Origin: Taeniopygia guttata
Taxonomy: Eukaryota > Chordata > Aves > Passeriformes > Estrildidae
Assembly (NCBI RefSeq): GCF_048771995.1
Contig: NC_133024.1
Span: 85,044,501 to 85,108,500 of the forward strand
Length of the DNA: 64,000 nucleotides
Direction: 5' to 3'
The notes below the pieces were generated by a model, which did no database searches, was not told the DNA's origin, and worked only from the letters and a program-made list of their open reading frames with translations. Of this stretch, positions 49,825 to 61,919 are shown one piece after another. Within the stretch, counting starts at the first letter, position 1; the number at the start of each line of letters is the position of its first letter. The position numbers were made by a program, and so were the translations under genes.

Positions 49825-52800
49825 CTACAGGTGTATATGACTGAAATTCTATAGGCAAAACGAGAGGTTAGAAATATTCCTAAAAATAATTTTTAAAAAG
49901 ATGGATTGTAAAATCTGGTACAAAATTATCAGTAAACCCCTTTTCCCATTAATGCTGATATAAATATTTATGACCACTGCTTTCACAGAAATTTTAATTA
50001 TTTCTCTACTTGGTTTCATCTTGTGAGGTTTTTTAATAACTCTTATCTATGAAAATTCAACTTTCTGTATCAGGTTTATGATGTGGAGTACAGTTTCTCA
50101 ATAAACGTTACTAAAGTAAAGGAAAGGTGCTCATATTTATTTCTGATTTTAAGTACAAATGAATACTGAGTGACCACTTGCTGCTACATCTTCTTGAAGA
50201 GCTTTTCTGTTGGGGGAGTGAGTTAAGCCAAGCTTCTCCTCAAGTGACACAACACTCTCTCCACACCTTGACAGATAAAAAGATTACTTCCTCAAATAAT
50301 AGTTCAATTCTTCGTAGTTATTTGGGGATGAAAACAAGAGGATGGATCATAAATTGGCACACTCAGACACATGCAATACCACCATCCATTGTTGTTTTGA
50401 GTGAAATTATTTTAAAGAATTCCTTTAAAGCACCTTTAACCCAAACCTCCCTGGCCCACACATAGAGCATAGGCTTTGCCTGTGGTTAATGCAAAAGCCT
50501 CAGCAAAAGGCAGGGAAAGGCAGCATGAGCAATGCTTACAGGTCACAGGATTTCAGAGACAAAGCCAAGCAGCCAAGTCTTGTCAGTCCAGCCCCAGGAG
50601 AGAGATGGGTACTCTGAAACTGCCACAGCTGATCAGGCGGGACTGACAGTGAACTCCAGGAGCTCAGCTGAACACCTCTACTCTAATTAGGTTCATCCCT
50701 TCCAGAAACTAATATCCAAGGAGACACTTTCCCAGATGAAAACTCCAGCAATTGCTGCACAGTCTCTTAGGCCTGACAAGAACAAAGAAAGTGTTAGATA
50801 AGACTGACTTAATCTTGTGAAAATAGCTTCCTTTAATTAAACCTTATCTTCTATCCAAACCCATCTAATTTATGTATCTATTTGTAAGCCTATGTGCAAG
50901 CTGTATCATCCAGAATAAATATTATTCTTTGCACTATACTTGTTCCTTGACAGTGTCAAACATAAGCTTCACTCATATGATAAACTCCAGTCTGAACTCA
51001 CTCCTGATTTTTAATGCCAGGACTAACATATTACTGGTTTACAGACATCATGAAGTTAAAACATCAGAGTATTACAAGGCTAATTAAGTTTTTCTTCATT
51101 CCACCAACAAAGTACTTTCAGAGAAATTGCTTCTTATGTTTCCTTATATCCCAAGATAGGAGTTCTTATTTACAGTAGGAGTTCTTATTTACAGTACCTC
51201 TGGCTGCACATATCTTCTTCTTGGAATAGCACAGAGCCAAGCAGACTGGTGCCTTTGAAGAAAGTGATGCAAAAAGGTTAAGAAGGCCATGTGAGCCCCG
51301 TGACTCCTATTGCCTGCTCATGGCAAGGATACAAACAGCCTTTGTAGGAGGCTGCTTTAGGTAGTCCCAGAGTCAGAGAAACCAGACAAAATGTCCTCTC
51401 TTCCCTGCTAGCCACTAGCACAGGTTTTATATTCTGGAGACAGTGCAGGGTGACTAACAGGGTTTTTGGCAAGCAGCCATGATTAAGCACTCATGGATAC
51501 AGCTTGCCTTTTCAGACATTAGGAATGAATAATACCTCTGAAATACAATCCCCACCTAAAGCCACAAAATAAATTGGAAGATATTAATTTCCACAAACAG
51601 AGCTAGAGAAACAAGTCTTTTTCTTTTCCCTTTCCCGATCCTGGATTTCTTGTAAATCTTACTTTCAGATTTTGGCATGGTGGAAGCAGAGACTCTGTAT
51701 TATCATGTTTATCTCCAAAAAAAAAAAAAAAAAAGTGAAAAGGACATCTCATGTTTTCACAACTTTAACAAAATTATTAACGAAAATTCATTTTAGGAGT
51801 GAAATAATTTAATTGGTTTTGTTCTAGTATGGTTCTACATTTTTAATAGTTCTACATTTTAATTGGTTTTGTTCTAGTATGTCTAAGGTATCCTCTAAGG
51901 GACATATGGTGAATTCTTTTTTATATCTTAATGCTGGTTAATGTTTTGCAGAGCAGTTGCATTGCTTTTTGAATATCAAACAATGCTCTGTTGATCAAAA
52001 AAGAAATTAGATTAATATACAGGATTGTTTTCAAAAGTGAAAATAATATTTGGTGTATTTTACAGCTATGTGATTTATACAATAGTAGTTGGGACATAAA
52101 AAAATTTTAAATGTCCAGTCCAGAAAAGATAAATAATTTACAAATTCATACTTTTTGCTTGTTGTCAGACTATTTCTAATTATCTTGCTGGATTTGTCTT
52201 CAACAATAGGAAGGCATTTATTGTTGTATGTGCAGTTCATCCTTCAGCTTATCAGAAACAGACCCATGACATTTTTATCTGTCCACCTAGTATTCTGCAC
52301 ATTCTAAATTTTTTAGCAAATTATGGTTCTAACTATGAAAACAGTTTTTGACTAGAAAAACACAGACTGCAACATCTCACAGTAGGTTTTTAGAGACACC
52401 CCGTGGCAAAATGACACACTGCAAACATTCAAGAATCAAGTGCCAAAAAGGAGACAAGTGGTCCCACATTTTGGGGGATTTTAGTAACATCAGTTGCCTC
52501 ACAAGATGCATTTCCATACTTCTGACCAGTGTTAGAATGCACAGGTTTGTGTTTGCATTTTGTCAACTGACTTCAACACTGATTTCCAGCACATCCTTAT
52601 GGACAAAGTCCATATGCTTTTTACCTTGTGCATTACAGAATAGTTCACTCCAATGAAAAAGTATTACCAGTCTAATTCAGCAAAAAGCTCTGTCAATTTC
52701 AAATTGATTTAAAAATTCCCCCTTTTTTTTTTTTTTTTTTTTTTTTTTAATGTGACAGTACAACATTAAAGGTGCTGGCACACACATCACATCAAGCTCC

Positions 52801-53339
52801 TTTTAGAGTCTTTCTCTCACTTATCACCACCAGCACACATGTTGTGATGGTTTCTTACTTTTACTTGCCCTACTACACCCACACAGCTCTTTTAAGGCAG
52901 AATGGAAGACAAAGGCATGTAATGTAACTTTTAGAAATATACATCAGTGAACAAGAGAAATACAGCACGTATTTGCCCATAGGGATACTACTATGGATAA
53001 AAAACTTCAGCTAGCACTGAACACCGTCCCACGGTGTAAGCTTAAGCACAGACAATAGCTTTTGATGAAGAATTATAGTTAAGGTCAGGTAGACTTTAAG
53101 AATGGTTTAAATGCAAATCTGAAGACAATGTGCTGCCAGCAATACGTCTAGTTTTTGATCACTTTCCAGCTTGTTAATGAATTATGCTGTCAACATTTAG
53201 CTTTTATATCTTCATGAGCACCATAGTGTATTTCACAAGTCTCTGCATTTCCATTATCTCTGTCTTCTTGTGAACTCATAAAAGCTTCTAGCATCCAGAA
53301 TACCCTGCAGAGAGGAGTTGCACATCTGGGTCTTGCAAG
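49825..53339. other. Presumed TSGA10 5' region or intron
   Basis: AT-rich, with poly-A/T runs (51719-51735, 52721-52749), an 18-19 base tandem duplication at 51164-51200, and a minus-strand ATG in good Kozak context at 51676-51678 (ccaccATGc) opening a basic frame MPKSESKIYKKSR. That frame could be a decayed start exon, but its identity is unproven. No other exon seen. Confidence 0.35.
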
Positions 53340-54372
53340 AAAAATCATCCATTTTATGCATTGTGCACTGGCCTCTTGTTGCCCTGTAAATATTGTGGGA
53401 AATGCCCAAAAGTATCTGAAGCGAAGGTGTGAAGAGGATGAACTCAGGCTCTTCTTGGAGGTGCCAAACAATAGGATGAGAAGCAACAGCCAGAAACTGA
53501 TGTACAGGAAATTCTACCTGAACATGAGGAAGACCTTTACTGTGCAGGTACCAAGCACTGGAACAGGTTGACCAGAGAGGGTGTGGAGTTTCCCTGACTG
53601 AATATCCTGAATATCCCTGGGGATATTCAAGATATTCAAGAACCGCCTGGACACAACCCTGTGCCACGTGCTCAGGGGTGACTCTGAGTTTGAAAAACGC
53701 CAATCACTTGGTTTTTAAAATTTTAAAAGTTTAATAATAATAATAAAATGGTCATAAAAATAGTAATACAATTAGAGTAATAAAGTTTAGAGTTAGGACA
53801 ATTACAAGACAATAAAAAGCGAAGAATTACGGACGTCTGGATGCTCTCGGACACTAAGTCACGAAAAGCATGACTTGTGAAAAAAGGAATAACCTTAAAA
53901 ACAATAGCCTGTTGCATATTCATATATGCTTCATGGTTATGCATACATTCTATTTTAAACAAGAACTCTGTCTGTTGTATGTCAACTGTTTCCTTTAATC
54001 CCCATGGCGTCTTCGAGTCTGAGGAAGGCCTGAAGAAATTCGTTTCTTCTGATAAGAAGCCATAAATACCTCTCCTTTGGAAGATTTAGGTGTTCCTCGA
54101 AGCGAGTATCTCATTCCTAAAAAAAAAAAAAAAAAAAAAATTCCCCCCACATACATAGTCTCTATTTTAACATTATGTTGGAACCTAAAACTATATTTAA
54201 CACACTACTTAAGGGAATTAATACAGCATAACTTTCTAACATTACACATATAATATTCATTGTAATATTTGCGAAAAGCCAATCATAAAATATGCATTTT
54301 TCACACCGAGGTTGGACCAGATGTCCCACTGTGGTCCCTTCCAACCCGACCAGCTCTGTGATTCCGTGACCT
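53340..54372 (+). repeat. CR1 LINE 3' end, split by a solo LTR
   Basis: 53340-53688 carries CR1 sequence (cagccagaaactgatgtaca, accaagcactggaacaggtt, aagaaccgcctggacacaac). The element resumes at 54306-54372 with gaggttggaccagatgtccc and ends ctctgtgattccgtgac. The two parts are contiguous in other CR1 copies (compare the complement at 61140-61220), so the LTR between them is a later insertion. Confidence 0.88.
53689..54305 (-). mobile_element. Solo LTR nested inside CR1
   Basis: About 617 bases with inverted ends (gaaaaacgcc at the left, catttttcaca at the right) typical of TGTGAAAAA...TTTTTCACA avian LTRs, flanked by near-identical 5-base duplications (ctgag and ccgag). Minus orientation is favoured by the placement of the A/T-rich 3' part. 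It includes a 20-base A run. No internal viral genes remain. It is younger than the CR1 it interrupts. The family resembles passerine ERVL-type LTRs, from memory. Confidence 0.72.
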
Positions 54373-54379
54373 GTCGGCA

Positions 54380-54960
54380 GCTCCATCCCCGCCAGTGCCG
54401 CGGCCGCGGTGGGACAGGCGGGACGCGGCGCTCGCAGCCCTCGGCCCTCAGCCCTCAGCCCTCAGCCCGCAGCCCTCAGCCCGCAGCCCGCAGCCCTCAG
54501 CCCGCAGCCCTCAGCCCGCAGCCCGCAGCCCTCAGCGCTCGCAGCCCCCAGCCCGCAGCCCTCAGCCCGCAGCCCTCAGCCCGCAGCCCTCAGCCCTCAG
54601 CCCGCAGCCCTCAGCCCGCAGCCCGCAGCCCTCAGCCGGCCCCGGCCCCCGGCGGCGCAGCGCCCGCCCCGGCACCTCTCACCCGGGAAGCGGAAGGCGC
54701 TCCCGAGGCCGCAGGTTGCGAGGGGCCCGCAGGGGCCGGGCCGGGCGCTGGGACCGCTCAGCTCCTCACCGTGAGTAGCGCAGCGGGGCTGTGCGGGCGG
54801 AGACGCGGCGTCGGGGGCTGAGGGACGCCGCGCCAGGAACCCCGCGGAAAAGAAGGCAAAAAGACCTAACAAAGCTGGACTACGCGCAGTGAAACCGAAT
54901 TGGGAAGGCTGGGTTGAGTCAGGGGAAATACACATTCCGTTTGTTCCTTTGATCTTTCAG
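54380..54960. promoter_or_regulatory. LIPT1 promoter region, first exon and first intron
   Basis: GC-rich, CpG-containing sequence around the minisatellite and down to a plus-strand donor ctcacc|gtgagtag (exon end 54770). The matching acceptor gatctttcag lies at 54951-54960, so the 190-base intron is 54771-54960 and exon 1 is non-coding. In mammals this interval is a divergent promoter shared with TSGA10 on the other strand. Whether minus-strand initiation survives here is unknown. Confidence 0.65.
54434..54640. repeat. Heptamer minisatellite (CAGCCCT/CAGCCCG)n
   Basis: About 28 tandem 7-base units, nearly all CAGCCCT or CAGCCCG, with one interruption near 54533-54550. Larger blocks such as T-G-G alternation suggest higher-order duplication. 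The minus strand carries GGG every seven bases, so many G-quadruplexes could form, with i-motifs on the plus strand. It sits between the CR1 and LIPT1 exon 1, inside the GC-rich promoter zone. Seven is not a multiple of three, so all forward frames read S/P/Q/A/R repeats; these are not proteins. Confidence 0.95.
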
Positions 54961-55206
54961 GCAGCGGGGCCTGCGAGGAGCAGCGGCTGTGACACCCGCG
55001 GATGTCTGGTGAGGCTCCCGCGGGGTCTGAGCGGCAGCGCCGGAGGAGCGCCGTGCCGGGGAGCTCGCTGCTGCTCTGGGAACAGCCTGACTGCCTCATG
55101 CCGCCGCCGGCATTTCGGTTCTGTCACAGGAGCCGGCCGCGCTCCTGCCGCATTCAGCGTTAGCAGAGCAGGCATTCCTTCCATCCGCTGTGCAGTTATT
55201 AGAAAC

Positions 55207-56325
55207 ATGGTGCTCCAGTCATTGAAAAATTGCCTTTGGCTGTCCTGCGTCCTCAGGACTCCAAAAGCTTGCTTCTGGAGCACAGTTGGTGGAGCCCTCA
55301 TTATCCAGTCTGTTTCTAATGATGTTTACCAAAATCTAGCTGTGGAAGATTGGATCCATGACCACATGGATTTAGAGAAGCAACAGATCCTTTTCCTTTG
55401 GAGGAATTCCCCTGCTGTGGTAATAGGGAGACATCAGAATCCCTGGCAGGAATGCAACCTCAGGCTATTGAGGCAAAAAAATATAAAACTAGCCAGGAGA
55501 AGAAGTGGAGGAGGGACAGTTTACCATGACTTAGGTAATATCAATTTGACTTTCTTCACAACCAGAAAAAAATACGAACGAATGGAAAACCTGAAGCTCG
55601 TTGTGAAGGCACTGAAAGCCTTGCGACCCCAGTTAGATGTACATGTCACTGACAGATACGACATCTTGCTAGACAGGCAATACAAAATCTCAGGCACCGC
55701 TGCAAAGCTGGGAAGGACAAGTGCTTATCACCACTGTACCTTACTCTGTAATGCAGATAAGTTTGTTTTATCTTCTGTGCTAAAAAGTCCTTTTAAAGGG
55801 CTAAAGAGCAATGCCACTCCTAGCGTGCCTGCCTTGGTGAAAAATCTCTTTGAAGAGGATCCCAGTTTAACTTCTGAGATGCTCCTGGATGCCATTGCTA
55901 AAGAATATGCTGTGCAACACCAGATAGATCACCATATCACCTTAATAAATCCAACTGATGAGACTCTGCTTCCTGGAATTAGTAACAAAACTAAAGAACT
56001 ACAAACCTGGGAATGGGTGTATGGAAAGACACCAAAGTTCAGCATTAGCACATGTCTTAACATGAACTATAAAGATTCTGTTCTTGACGTTAAAGTAAAT
56101 ATGGACGTAAAGCATGGACGAATTGAAGTCTGTAACATTGATCTGCCAGAGCAGTGGCTGCCACCAGAACTGTACAGTGAACTGGTCAAGAGTCTTATTG
56201 GCAGTAAGTTTTGCCCAAATGAAACCACTACGCTTGTTACAACATTGCTAAGAGTATGTCCACAAGATGATGAGTTGCACAGCAGGTGGAGTCTACTATG
56301 TGAGAATATGATAAGGTTAATGTGA
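55207..56325 (+). CDS. LIPT1: Lipoyltransferase 1, mitochondrial
   Basis: 372 residues in a single exon, matching human LIPT1 (373) from end to end. LIPT1 moves lipoyl groups onto the E2 subunits of pyruvate, 2-oxoglutarate and branched-chain dehydrogenase complexes in the mitochondrial matrix. It belongs to the BPL/LplA/LipB family. Visible motifs: [14 protein letters not shown] (71-84), [20 protein letters not shown] (97-116), the conserved lysine in KISGTA (160-165), YHHCTLL (174-180), and the C-terminal accessory domain with [15 protein letters not shown]. The first ~30 residues are weakly conserved and look like a mitochondrial targeting peptide. The frame is also open upstream, back to 54889 across the intron, but homology sets the start at 55207. 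Exon 2 begins at 54961, leaving ~246 bases of 5' UTR. An ATTAAA at 56385-56390 is the likely polyadenylation signal. Confidence 0.97.
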   Translation: MVLQSLKNCLWLSCVLRTPKACFWSTVGGALIIQSVSNDVYQNLAVEDWIHDHMDLEKQQILFLWRNSPAVVIGRHQNPWQECNLRLLRQKNIKLARRRSGGGTVYHDLGNINLTFFTTRKKYERMENLKLVVKALKALRPQLDVHVTDRYDILLDRQYKISGTAAKLGRTSAYHHCTLLCNADKFVLSSVLKSPFKGLKSNATPSVPALVKNLFEEDPSLTSEMLLDAIAKEYAVQHQIDHHITLINPTDETLLPGISNKTKELQTWEWVYGKTPKFSISTCLNMNYKDSVLDVKVNMDVKHGRIEVCNIDLPEQWLPPELYSELVKSLIGSKFCPNETTTLVTTLLRVCPQDDELHSRWSLLCENMIRLM

Positions 56326-56384
56326 CTTGCATTTTGAAACTGTAAGTTAAACTTCTGCTGCTTTTTTATTTAATGTATCAAAAA

Positions 56385-56390
56385 ATTAAA
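56385..56390 (+). terminator. Likely LIPT1 polyadenylation signal
   Basis: ATTAAA, 60 bases after the stop codon, in an A/T-rich stretch; the first good hexamer downstream. A longer 3' UTR using a later signal is possible. Confidence 0.45.
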
Positions 56391-57219
56391 ACAATCACTA
56401 CTAAGAGAAAAAAATCAGCTTGTAGAAAACAAACTGTTCAATCTTGTGCTTTTATTTAATATTACAATTACATTTCACCCTACCTGCACCTGATGTTCCC
56501 GAACTGTAGGATTGAAACCACTGCTGACAAGACATCATTGCTGCTTGAACCAGGGAAAATGGTGGGTACATCCCAAATTGGCCCTGTAGCAGAGAAGGTA
56601 CAAATAGCCGACACAGATGGAATGGGGTAGGTGTAAAAGTGGCATTGTGCTGCTGCACTGGATGCCCCAGTCTGCATCCTGCTCCTTGTGTGAGCCCAAA
56701 CTGAGCTGTGTGGAGAGGGATGTTCCCTGGTTTCTGATTCAAAGTCCTTGCAGAGTGCTGGTGCCCCTGTGCTTCTGCTGTACAAGCACCATAGTGAGCT
56801 TAGCTCACCACTGGGTAGTGAACCACTGAAGGTCCACCCTGGGTTAGGCCTTTTGTCCATGCATGTGCCAGAGCAGGGGAAAATGAGGAAGTTCAGTGTG
56901 GGGATTTACTGGGACAGAGGCCACATGTGTTTCCTTCTTGTGCCTGTCTTGTGCCTGGCACAAAGCTGGGAGTCCCTGCTGCCATGGGTACTGGTATGAA
57001 AGCTAAACAGTCGAAATGCAAATACAGAGCAAGGAGAAAGAGATTCCTTATGTTCCCACCTTGCAGATTTTCCCGTAGAAGGCAGCAATGAACTGAAAGT
57101 AATAGATTTATTGTTAAATAATAGCTATATATATATAGTAAAATTATTAAAGAAAGGCTCAAGATGTATTTCACTGTTGTTGAAGAAAAAGTGTAATGCA
57201 ATTTTGATTAGGTCGGAAC
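56391..57219. other. Spacer 3' of LIPT1; unassigned minus-strand open frames
   Basis: Two overlapping minus-strand frames of about 96 and 126 codons lie at 56.45-56.86 kb. One reads QFGMYPPFSLVQAAMMSC in its middle and looks protein-like, but I recognise no family and see no splice sites that tie it to a neighbour. It could be a decayed retrocopy or chance. Confidence 0.3.
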
Positions 57220-57517
57220 AGTACCTGAAAGGAGGCTGTGGCCAGGTGAGGTTTGGGCTCTTCTCCCAGGTAACCAGTGACAGGGCAAGAGGACACAGCC
57301 TCAAGCTGAACCGGGGGAAGTTTAGGCTGGGCATTAGGAAATAATTGTTCATAGAAGGAGTGATTGGGCATTAGAATGGTTGCCCAGGGAGGTGGTGGAG
57401 TCACCGTCCCTGGAGGTGTTTAAGAAGACTGGACGTGGCACTCAGTGCCATGCTCTAGTTGACAGGGTGATCTCAAAGGTCTTCTCCAGCCTAGTTAATT
57501 CTCTATGTTTGAAACTG
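57220..57517 (+). repeat. CR1 LINE 3' end
   Basis: Plus-orientation CR1: gaaccgggggaagtttaggc, ttgcccagggaggtggtgga, gtccctggaggtgtttaag, ending near tcttctccagcctagttaat. About 300 bases, 5'-truncated, between the converging LIPT1 and MITD1 genes. Confidence 0.9.
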
Positions 57518-59431
57518 CTGGACTAGGTTAAAAGGCTCAAAGCTTCACATTTGGGAAATTACTATATTTACGGTGAGCCTTCTCCAGAGCGTGGCTGGAT
57601 CTCTGAGGCATTACACAGCTTCCTTGAATTTCCTGATGTTGTGAAGAAATCAAACAGATGAGTTAAGCTACAAATAATAAAAAATAACCTTTATTCCCAT
57701 TAAAAATAAGCATATATTATACGCAACCGAATAAAATTCACAAGTGACTAGAAACTTCCTATCACAGCAGCAAACCAGGGTGCTCCTATGGAATGTTTAG
57801 GGGAATGACTAATAGCACACAGCTCTGTGGCACATATATTATTCATTTTGCTGATGCAACACTGCAAAGCTGAAACATTATTATGAGAAGGATAAAGAAG
57901 GCAGACCACTGCTAATTGTGACCCAGAAAATAAGGCAAAGACCAGCTCCATTTCTTATTGATTGCTGTGGAATAGATTTGTTGTTAGAAGCAAGAGGAAA
58001 AGAATAGCAGCATTAGATAACAGAAGATGAAATAATAAAGTGCATTAAGGGAAAAAAAAGATAACAGAATACACCAACCATCAGGAAAAATAAATATAGG
58101 AAACAAAAAAAGTTCTAGCAATAAACAAGCTACTAGACTATAGAGGCCTATTGTATTATAAGGCAGAAAGTGTAAGGCACTTGTCAGTTCTGAGGATGAA
58201 AAGTTTTTGATGGGACCTGAAAAAGAGGACACTGGCCTGGTTTTTATGTCAGACTGTATGACTTAGGCAGATTCTTGCTAACAAAGAACTCTTGATTAAG
58301 GAGAAAAAAAAGCAGCACTTCTGGTAATACCTTCTAGTTTCCAAAGGCTGAAGGAATGACAAGGGAAGACTGTCTTTATTCTGAATAGCATATTGCTTGG
58401 AATCGCTGAGTATTTTAAGTTAAGGGACTTTTTATATTTTGAGGAACCCACAAGGATCAAGTTCAGCTCTTAACTGAATGGCCCTTACAGGCATAAAACA
58501 CATGACCTTGGCATTATTCACACCATGCTCTGACCAACTGAGATACTCAGGGTACCCAACTTCTGAATAAACTTCAATTTATTCTTTTTAAGGGACTACC
58601 TTAGTAATAGCAAAATAGCTTACTGCAGTTGAGAGTGGCATGAAAAGCCAGTCATTGGACTCTAAAATCAGACAGTAAGATCGGAAGAGGATCGCACATC
58701 CTTGCAACACTTAATGCAAAGGATGGTATGAGGTATATGGTCATGTATCATGGAATAAAAGAATACACAGGAGTGTCAGGGAAGAGATTACAGCTGTTTG
58801 CAGCCTTCCCAGTCCAAAATCCATTATGCAGAGACACATAAGACGACCCTAAAATGACTGTGTACTAAACACTATCACATTCATAGGCAAAGAGCTTGGA
58901 AAGTGGAATGTGAAATTTAGGATTACTAGTAAAGTCTGGGAAACAAAGTATTACAGGATTGACAAAATTCCAGCAAAACAGTAGTCATGACTAGAATACA
59001 GGAATTAAAGGAAATAAATAAGACTGCTTATAAAAGAGGACATGTGGTAGCCCAGTTTCCAATGATTGTGAGGTGGTCAGTTAAAGATATAAAATCCAAA
59101 ACAGGCTCAAGACAAAATCAACAGTAAAAATAGAAATGGCAGTAAAGAGGCTTTTGAAAGACATTATTGAGGGTCTGTTATCAAATCAAGATAAAATTTA
59201 GACATGGATTGTATTAAGATTATAAAAGAAGTACAATGAAGGAATCATGAAGTTTTGTTTTCTCAGACTGGAAAGTCTCAAATATTCTAAAGCATATAGA
59301 TTATAAAAGCTGTGTTGCACTAAGTACTTAGAAGAGTTGCTTCTGTGGGCAGCCAGCTGGACTCAAGCAACATCTTTCAGTCTTACATTTTTATGCTTAT
59401 GAAAACACTTATTAAAAGCAGTAATTTCTGA
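57518..59431. other. Intergenic spacer between convergent LIPT1 and MITD1
   Basis: AT-rich, no exon or repeat recognised. The MITD1 3' UTR must run into this region from the right; its polyadenylation site was not identified. Confidence 0.5.
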
Positions 59432-61919
59432 TCACATTTGCTTTGTGTGTTTAGTATGAAAGACATCCACTGTTGTTTCATGACAAGGTCTCAAGTCCAA
59501 GTCACAGTATCCAATGCTGAAACGACCCTGCAGAGATGAACAAAATCGACATGGTGAGCATATACTGTAGAAGAGCTAATTTTAAGTTAATTAAAGAAGT
59601 CAAAGCATCCTTACCTGTGGTTTCTTAAAATAATCAAGACCCCTTCCAATCTTAATCATCCATCCATTGTTGAATCTGTTTTAAAAATGCACAATAAAAA
59701 AGTTACATCCACATGATGCACAAGCTCCTTGTTTCAATCACAATTCTTTCAATCACAGTTAGCTCCGAGCATCACCAATACCTGTGTGAACCACAGAAGG
59801 CACCATTCTGTAGAGAGATATTATATATCTAATACTAATATTATATTCACAATTAGAAAATATAGAACTACAGAGGGCTGATTTCATCCAGTGAGGGCCA
59901 CTGCCTCTTACTTTGTTAGCCACAGCAACTTATGGTTAAATAGTTTGACTTCAAATAACTGCCATTTGGTCATTTTTTTATATCACCTACCTGATTTCTC
60001 GATCATGTATGGAAGACGAAAATTCAATACTCAGTGTTACTCCATAATTACTCAATGACTGTTTTATTCCTTCCAAGGCAATCCTCTGTTCACTCCTACT
60101 ACCCTATCAAAAGTAAAAATAACATGATGGGCTTTTGTTTTCTTTTTTAAACTATATATTCTACTTCTGGTCACCACTTCTTAAACTCACACACAAAACC
60201 TTTTCAGCATCAAAGCAAACCAAAAGAAAGGAAGAAACTTGGATGAAGGCAGTTTTACAGTTTCAAAGACAGGATAAAAAGCAGACAGACTACAGGTATA
60301 TTTGCTGAGGGATATGGAGGATGAGCTCACTCTCAGCCCTTTGAAACTAGATAGGTACTATTTAAGTGCAGTAATAGTTTAAATAAGTGCAGAGGTAGTT
60401 TGACAGATTTCAGCTCATGAAAGCCTCTAAAATGACAAATACAGCTGTTGGAAGAGCAAAAAAACCCTTGTCTTAACAGATGCTTTGGTTTTTATGACAT
60501 TTTCCACAACAAAACTTTTACAGAAATTTCAGTTTAAGATTCTGCTTACTCAGAATTTGTTAACCAGAAAACTCTGAACTTACAAAATTAATTACGTTCA
60601 ACTACCTAGGAATGAGCCTGTATTTTTATATTTTGTTTTACATGTGGCATCATCAGTACAGGGAAACAGAACCCAAAATCTAGACACTTACCTCATCACA
60701 GGAAGTAAGGAGATGGATTGTTTTCACCTTGCATGGCCCCTTAACTAGCATCTCACAGAACCGTAGAAAGTTATACAGCTGAAAAAGTTTTATTTAATTT
60801 AGTAGCTTGGAATTTCTCTAGTGGTTGATGTTTGTGTACTAATCTGTATTAGTTACACCAAATATCAACTTGCCTGATGAACCTGTCGAATGTATGGATC
60901 TTCCACCCAAACTTCAGAAACAATCTCAGTGAGGTACTCGTGGAAAAGCTTTTCATAGCCAAAACCTGTTGCATTTTCTTCTATCCTGATTTGCTTATGG
61001 TATTTGCCATCTGAAAAGAAAGTAAATCACTTTTGAAGTAAAGGTCAGGACGTAATTTTCAGGTTAAACCACCTCCTTCATCAAACATTCACATAACAAC
61101 AGACATTTAAAAGCAAACGGGTATGTCAGGTACATCCCAGCTCATGGAACCATGGAATGGGTCAGGCTGGAAGGGACCACAGTGGGACATCCGGTCCAAC
61201 TCCTGCTCAAGCAAGGTCATCCCAGAGCACGTGGAGAGGATTGTGTCCAGACAGTTCTTGAGTATCTCCAGAGAAAGAGACTCCATAACCTTTTTGGAAA
61301 ATCCGTTGCAGTGTTTGGTTTCACGCACAGTGAAGAAGTTCTTCCCCATGTTCACGTAGAACTTCCTGTGCATCAGTCTCTGCCCCTTGCCTCCTGTCCT
61401 AGTGACTGGCATTACCAGGAAGGGCCCGACTCCCTCCTCTGGGTATCCCCCATTTAGGTATTTATACCTTGTTTCTCTTTCTCAATGTGTTTTTTGATGT
61501 CCTCGGCTCTGGTCATGTACTCGGATATCTTCTGCCGGTAGCGGTGCTTCTTCGCCTCATCTGTCGTGGCTGTGAATCACAAAAAGTCACGGGCCAACTG
61601 AACACAGGGGCCGCCCTCCCGGGAGCCCTGCCCGGCCCGGCTGTCCCGGGATCCCTGCCGCTCCCCTTCCCTCCCTCGCTGCCCCGCTCCCCGCGGGGCT
61701 CCAGCCCTGTTCGCGTGTCCCCAGGGCCGGCCCGAGCCCCGAGAGCGCCCGGCCCGCACCTTTCACCACCTGCAGCAGGAGGTCGATGCCCTCCTGGTAA
61801 CACACCAGCGACTCCTGGAACCGGCACGCCACGTCCAGCTGCACCGCCCGCTTCACCGTCTCCACCCCGGCCCGCTCCAGCGCGGCTGTGCCATTGCTCC
61901 CCGCCCGCGACATGGACAT
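59432..61919 (-). CDS. MITD1: MIT domain-containing protein 1
   Basis: Seven coding exons: 61760-61919, 61468-61569, 60874-61010, 60692-60778, 59991-60103, 59615-59675, 59432-59527. They total 756 bases, 251 residues (human 249), all phases consistent and all frames open. The N-terminal MIT domain (about 16-90; [31 protein letters not shown], then [20 protein letters not shown]) binds ESCRT-III tails. The C-terminal phospholipase-D-like domain (about 95-245; [80 protein letters not shown]) binds membrane, lacks PLD activity in the family, and aids abscission in cytokinesis. Intron 3 has a GC donor (CATCAG|gcaagt); using GT instead would drop the conserved VHQ. A CR1 lies in intron 2. Two ATGs are possible, 61919 and 61913; the first is chosen. 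It shares a promoter with MRPL30. Confidence 0.96.
61140..61457 (-). repeat. CR1 LINE 3' end in MITD1 intron 2
   Basis: Complement of the CR1 tail: ggctggaagggaccacagtg, agcacgtggagaggattgtg, cacgtagaacttcctgtgca. About 315 bases, in sense with MITD1, ending about 10 bases from the exon 2 donor at 61467. Confidence 0.9.

Noticed and set aside
54312-54821. Three forward open frames of 120-170 codons rich in S, P, Q, A
   Set aside because: They are the three readings of a 7-base minisatellite, which shifts frame each unit; not a protein.
54889-55206. N-terminal extension of LIPT1 from an upstream ATG
   Set aside because: It would cross the intron 54771-54960 and acceptor at 54960; family length and alignment start at 55207.
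56452-56860. Minus-strand open frames as a gene next to LIPT1
   Set aside because: No recognised family, no matching splice sites and no known gene at this syntenic position; listed only as unassigned.
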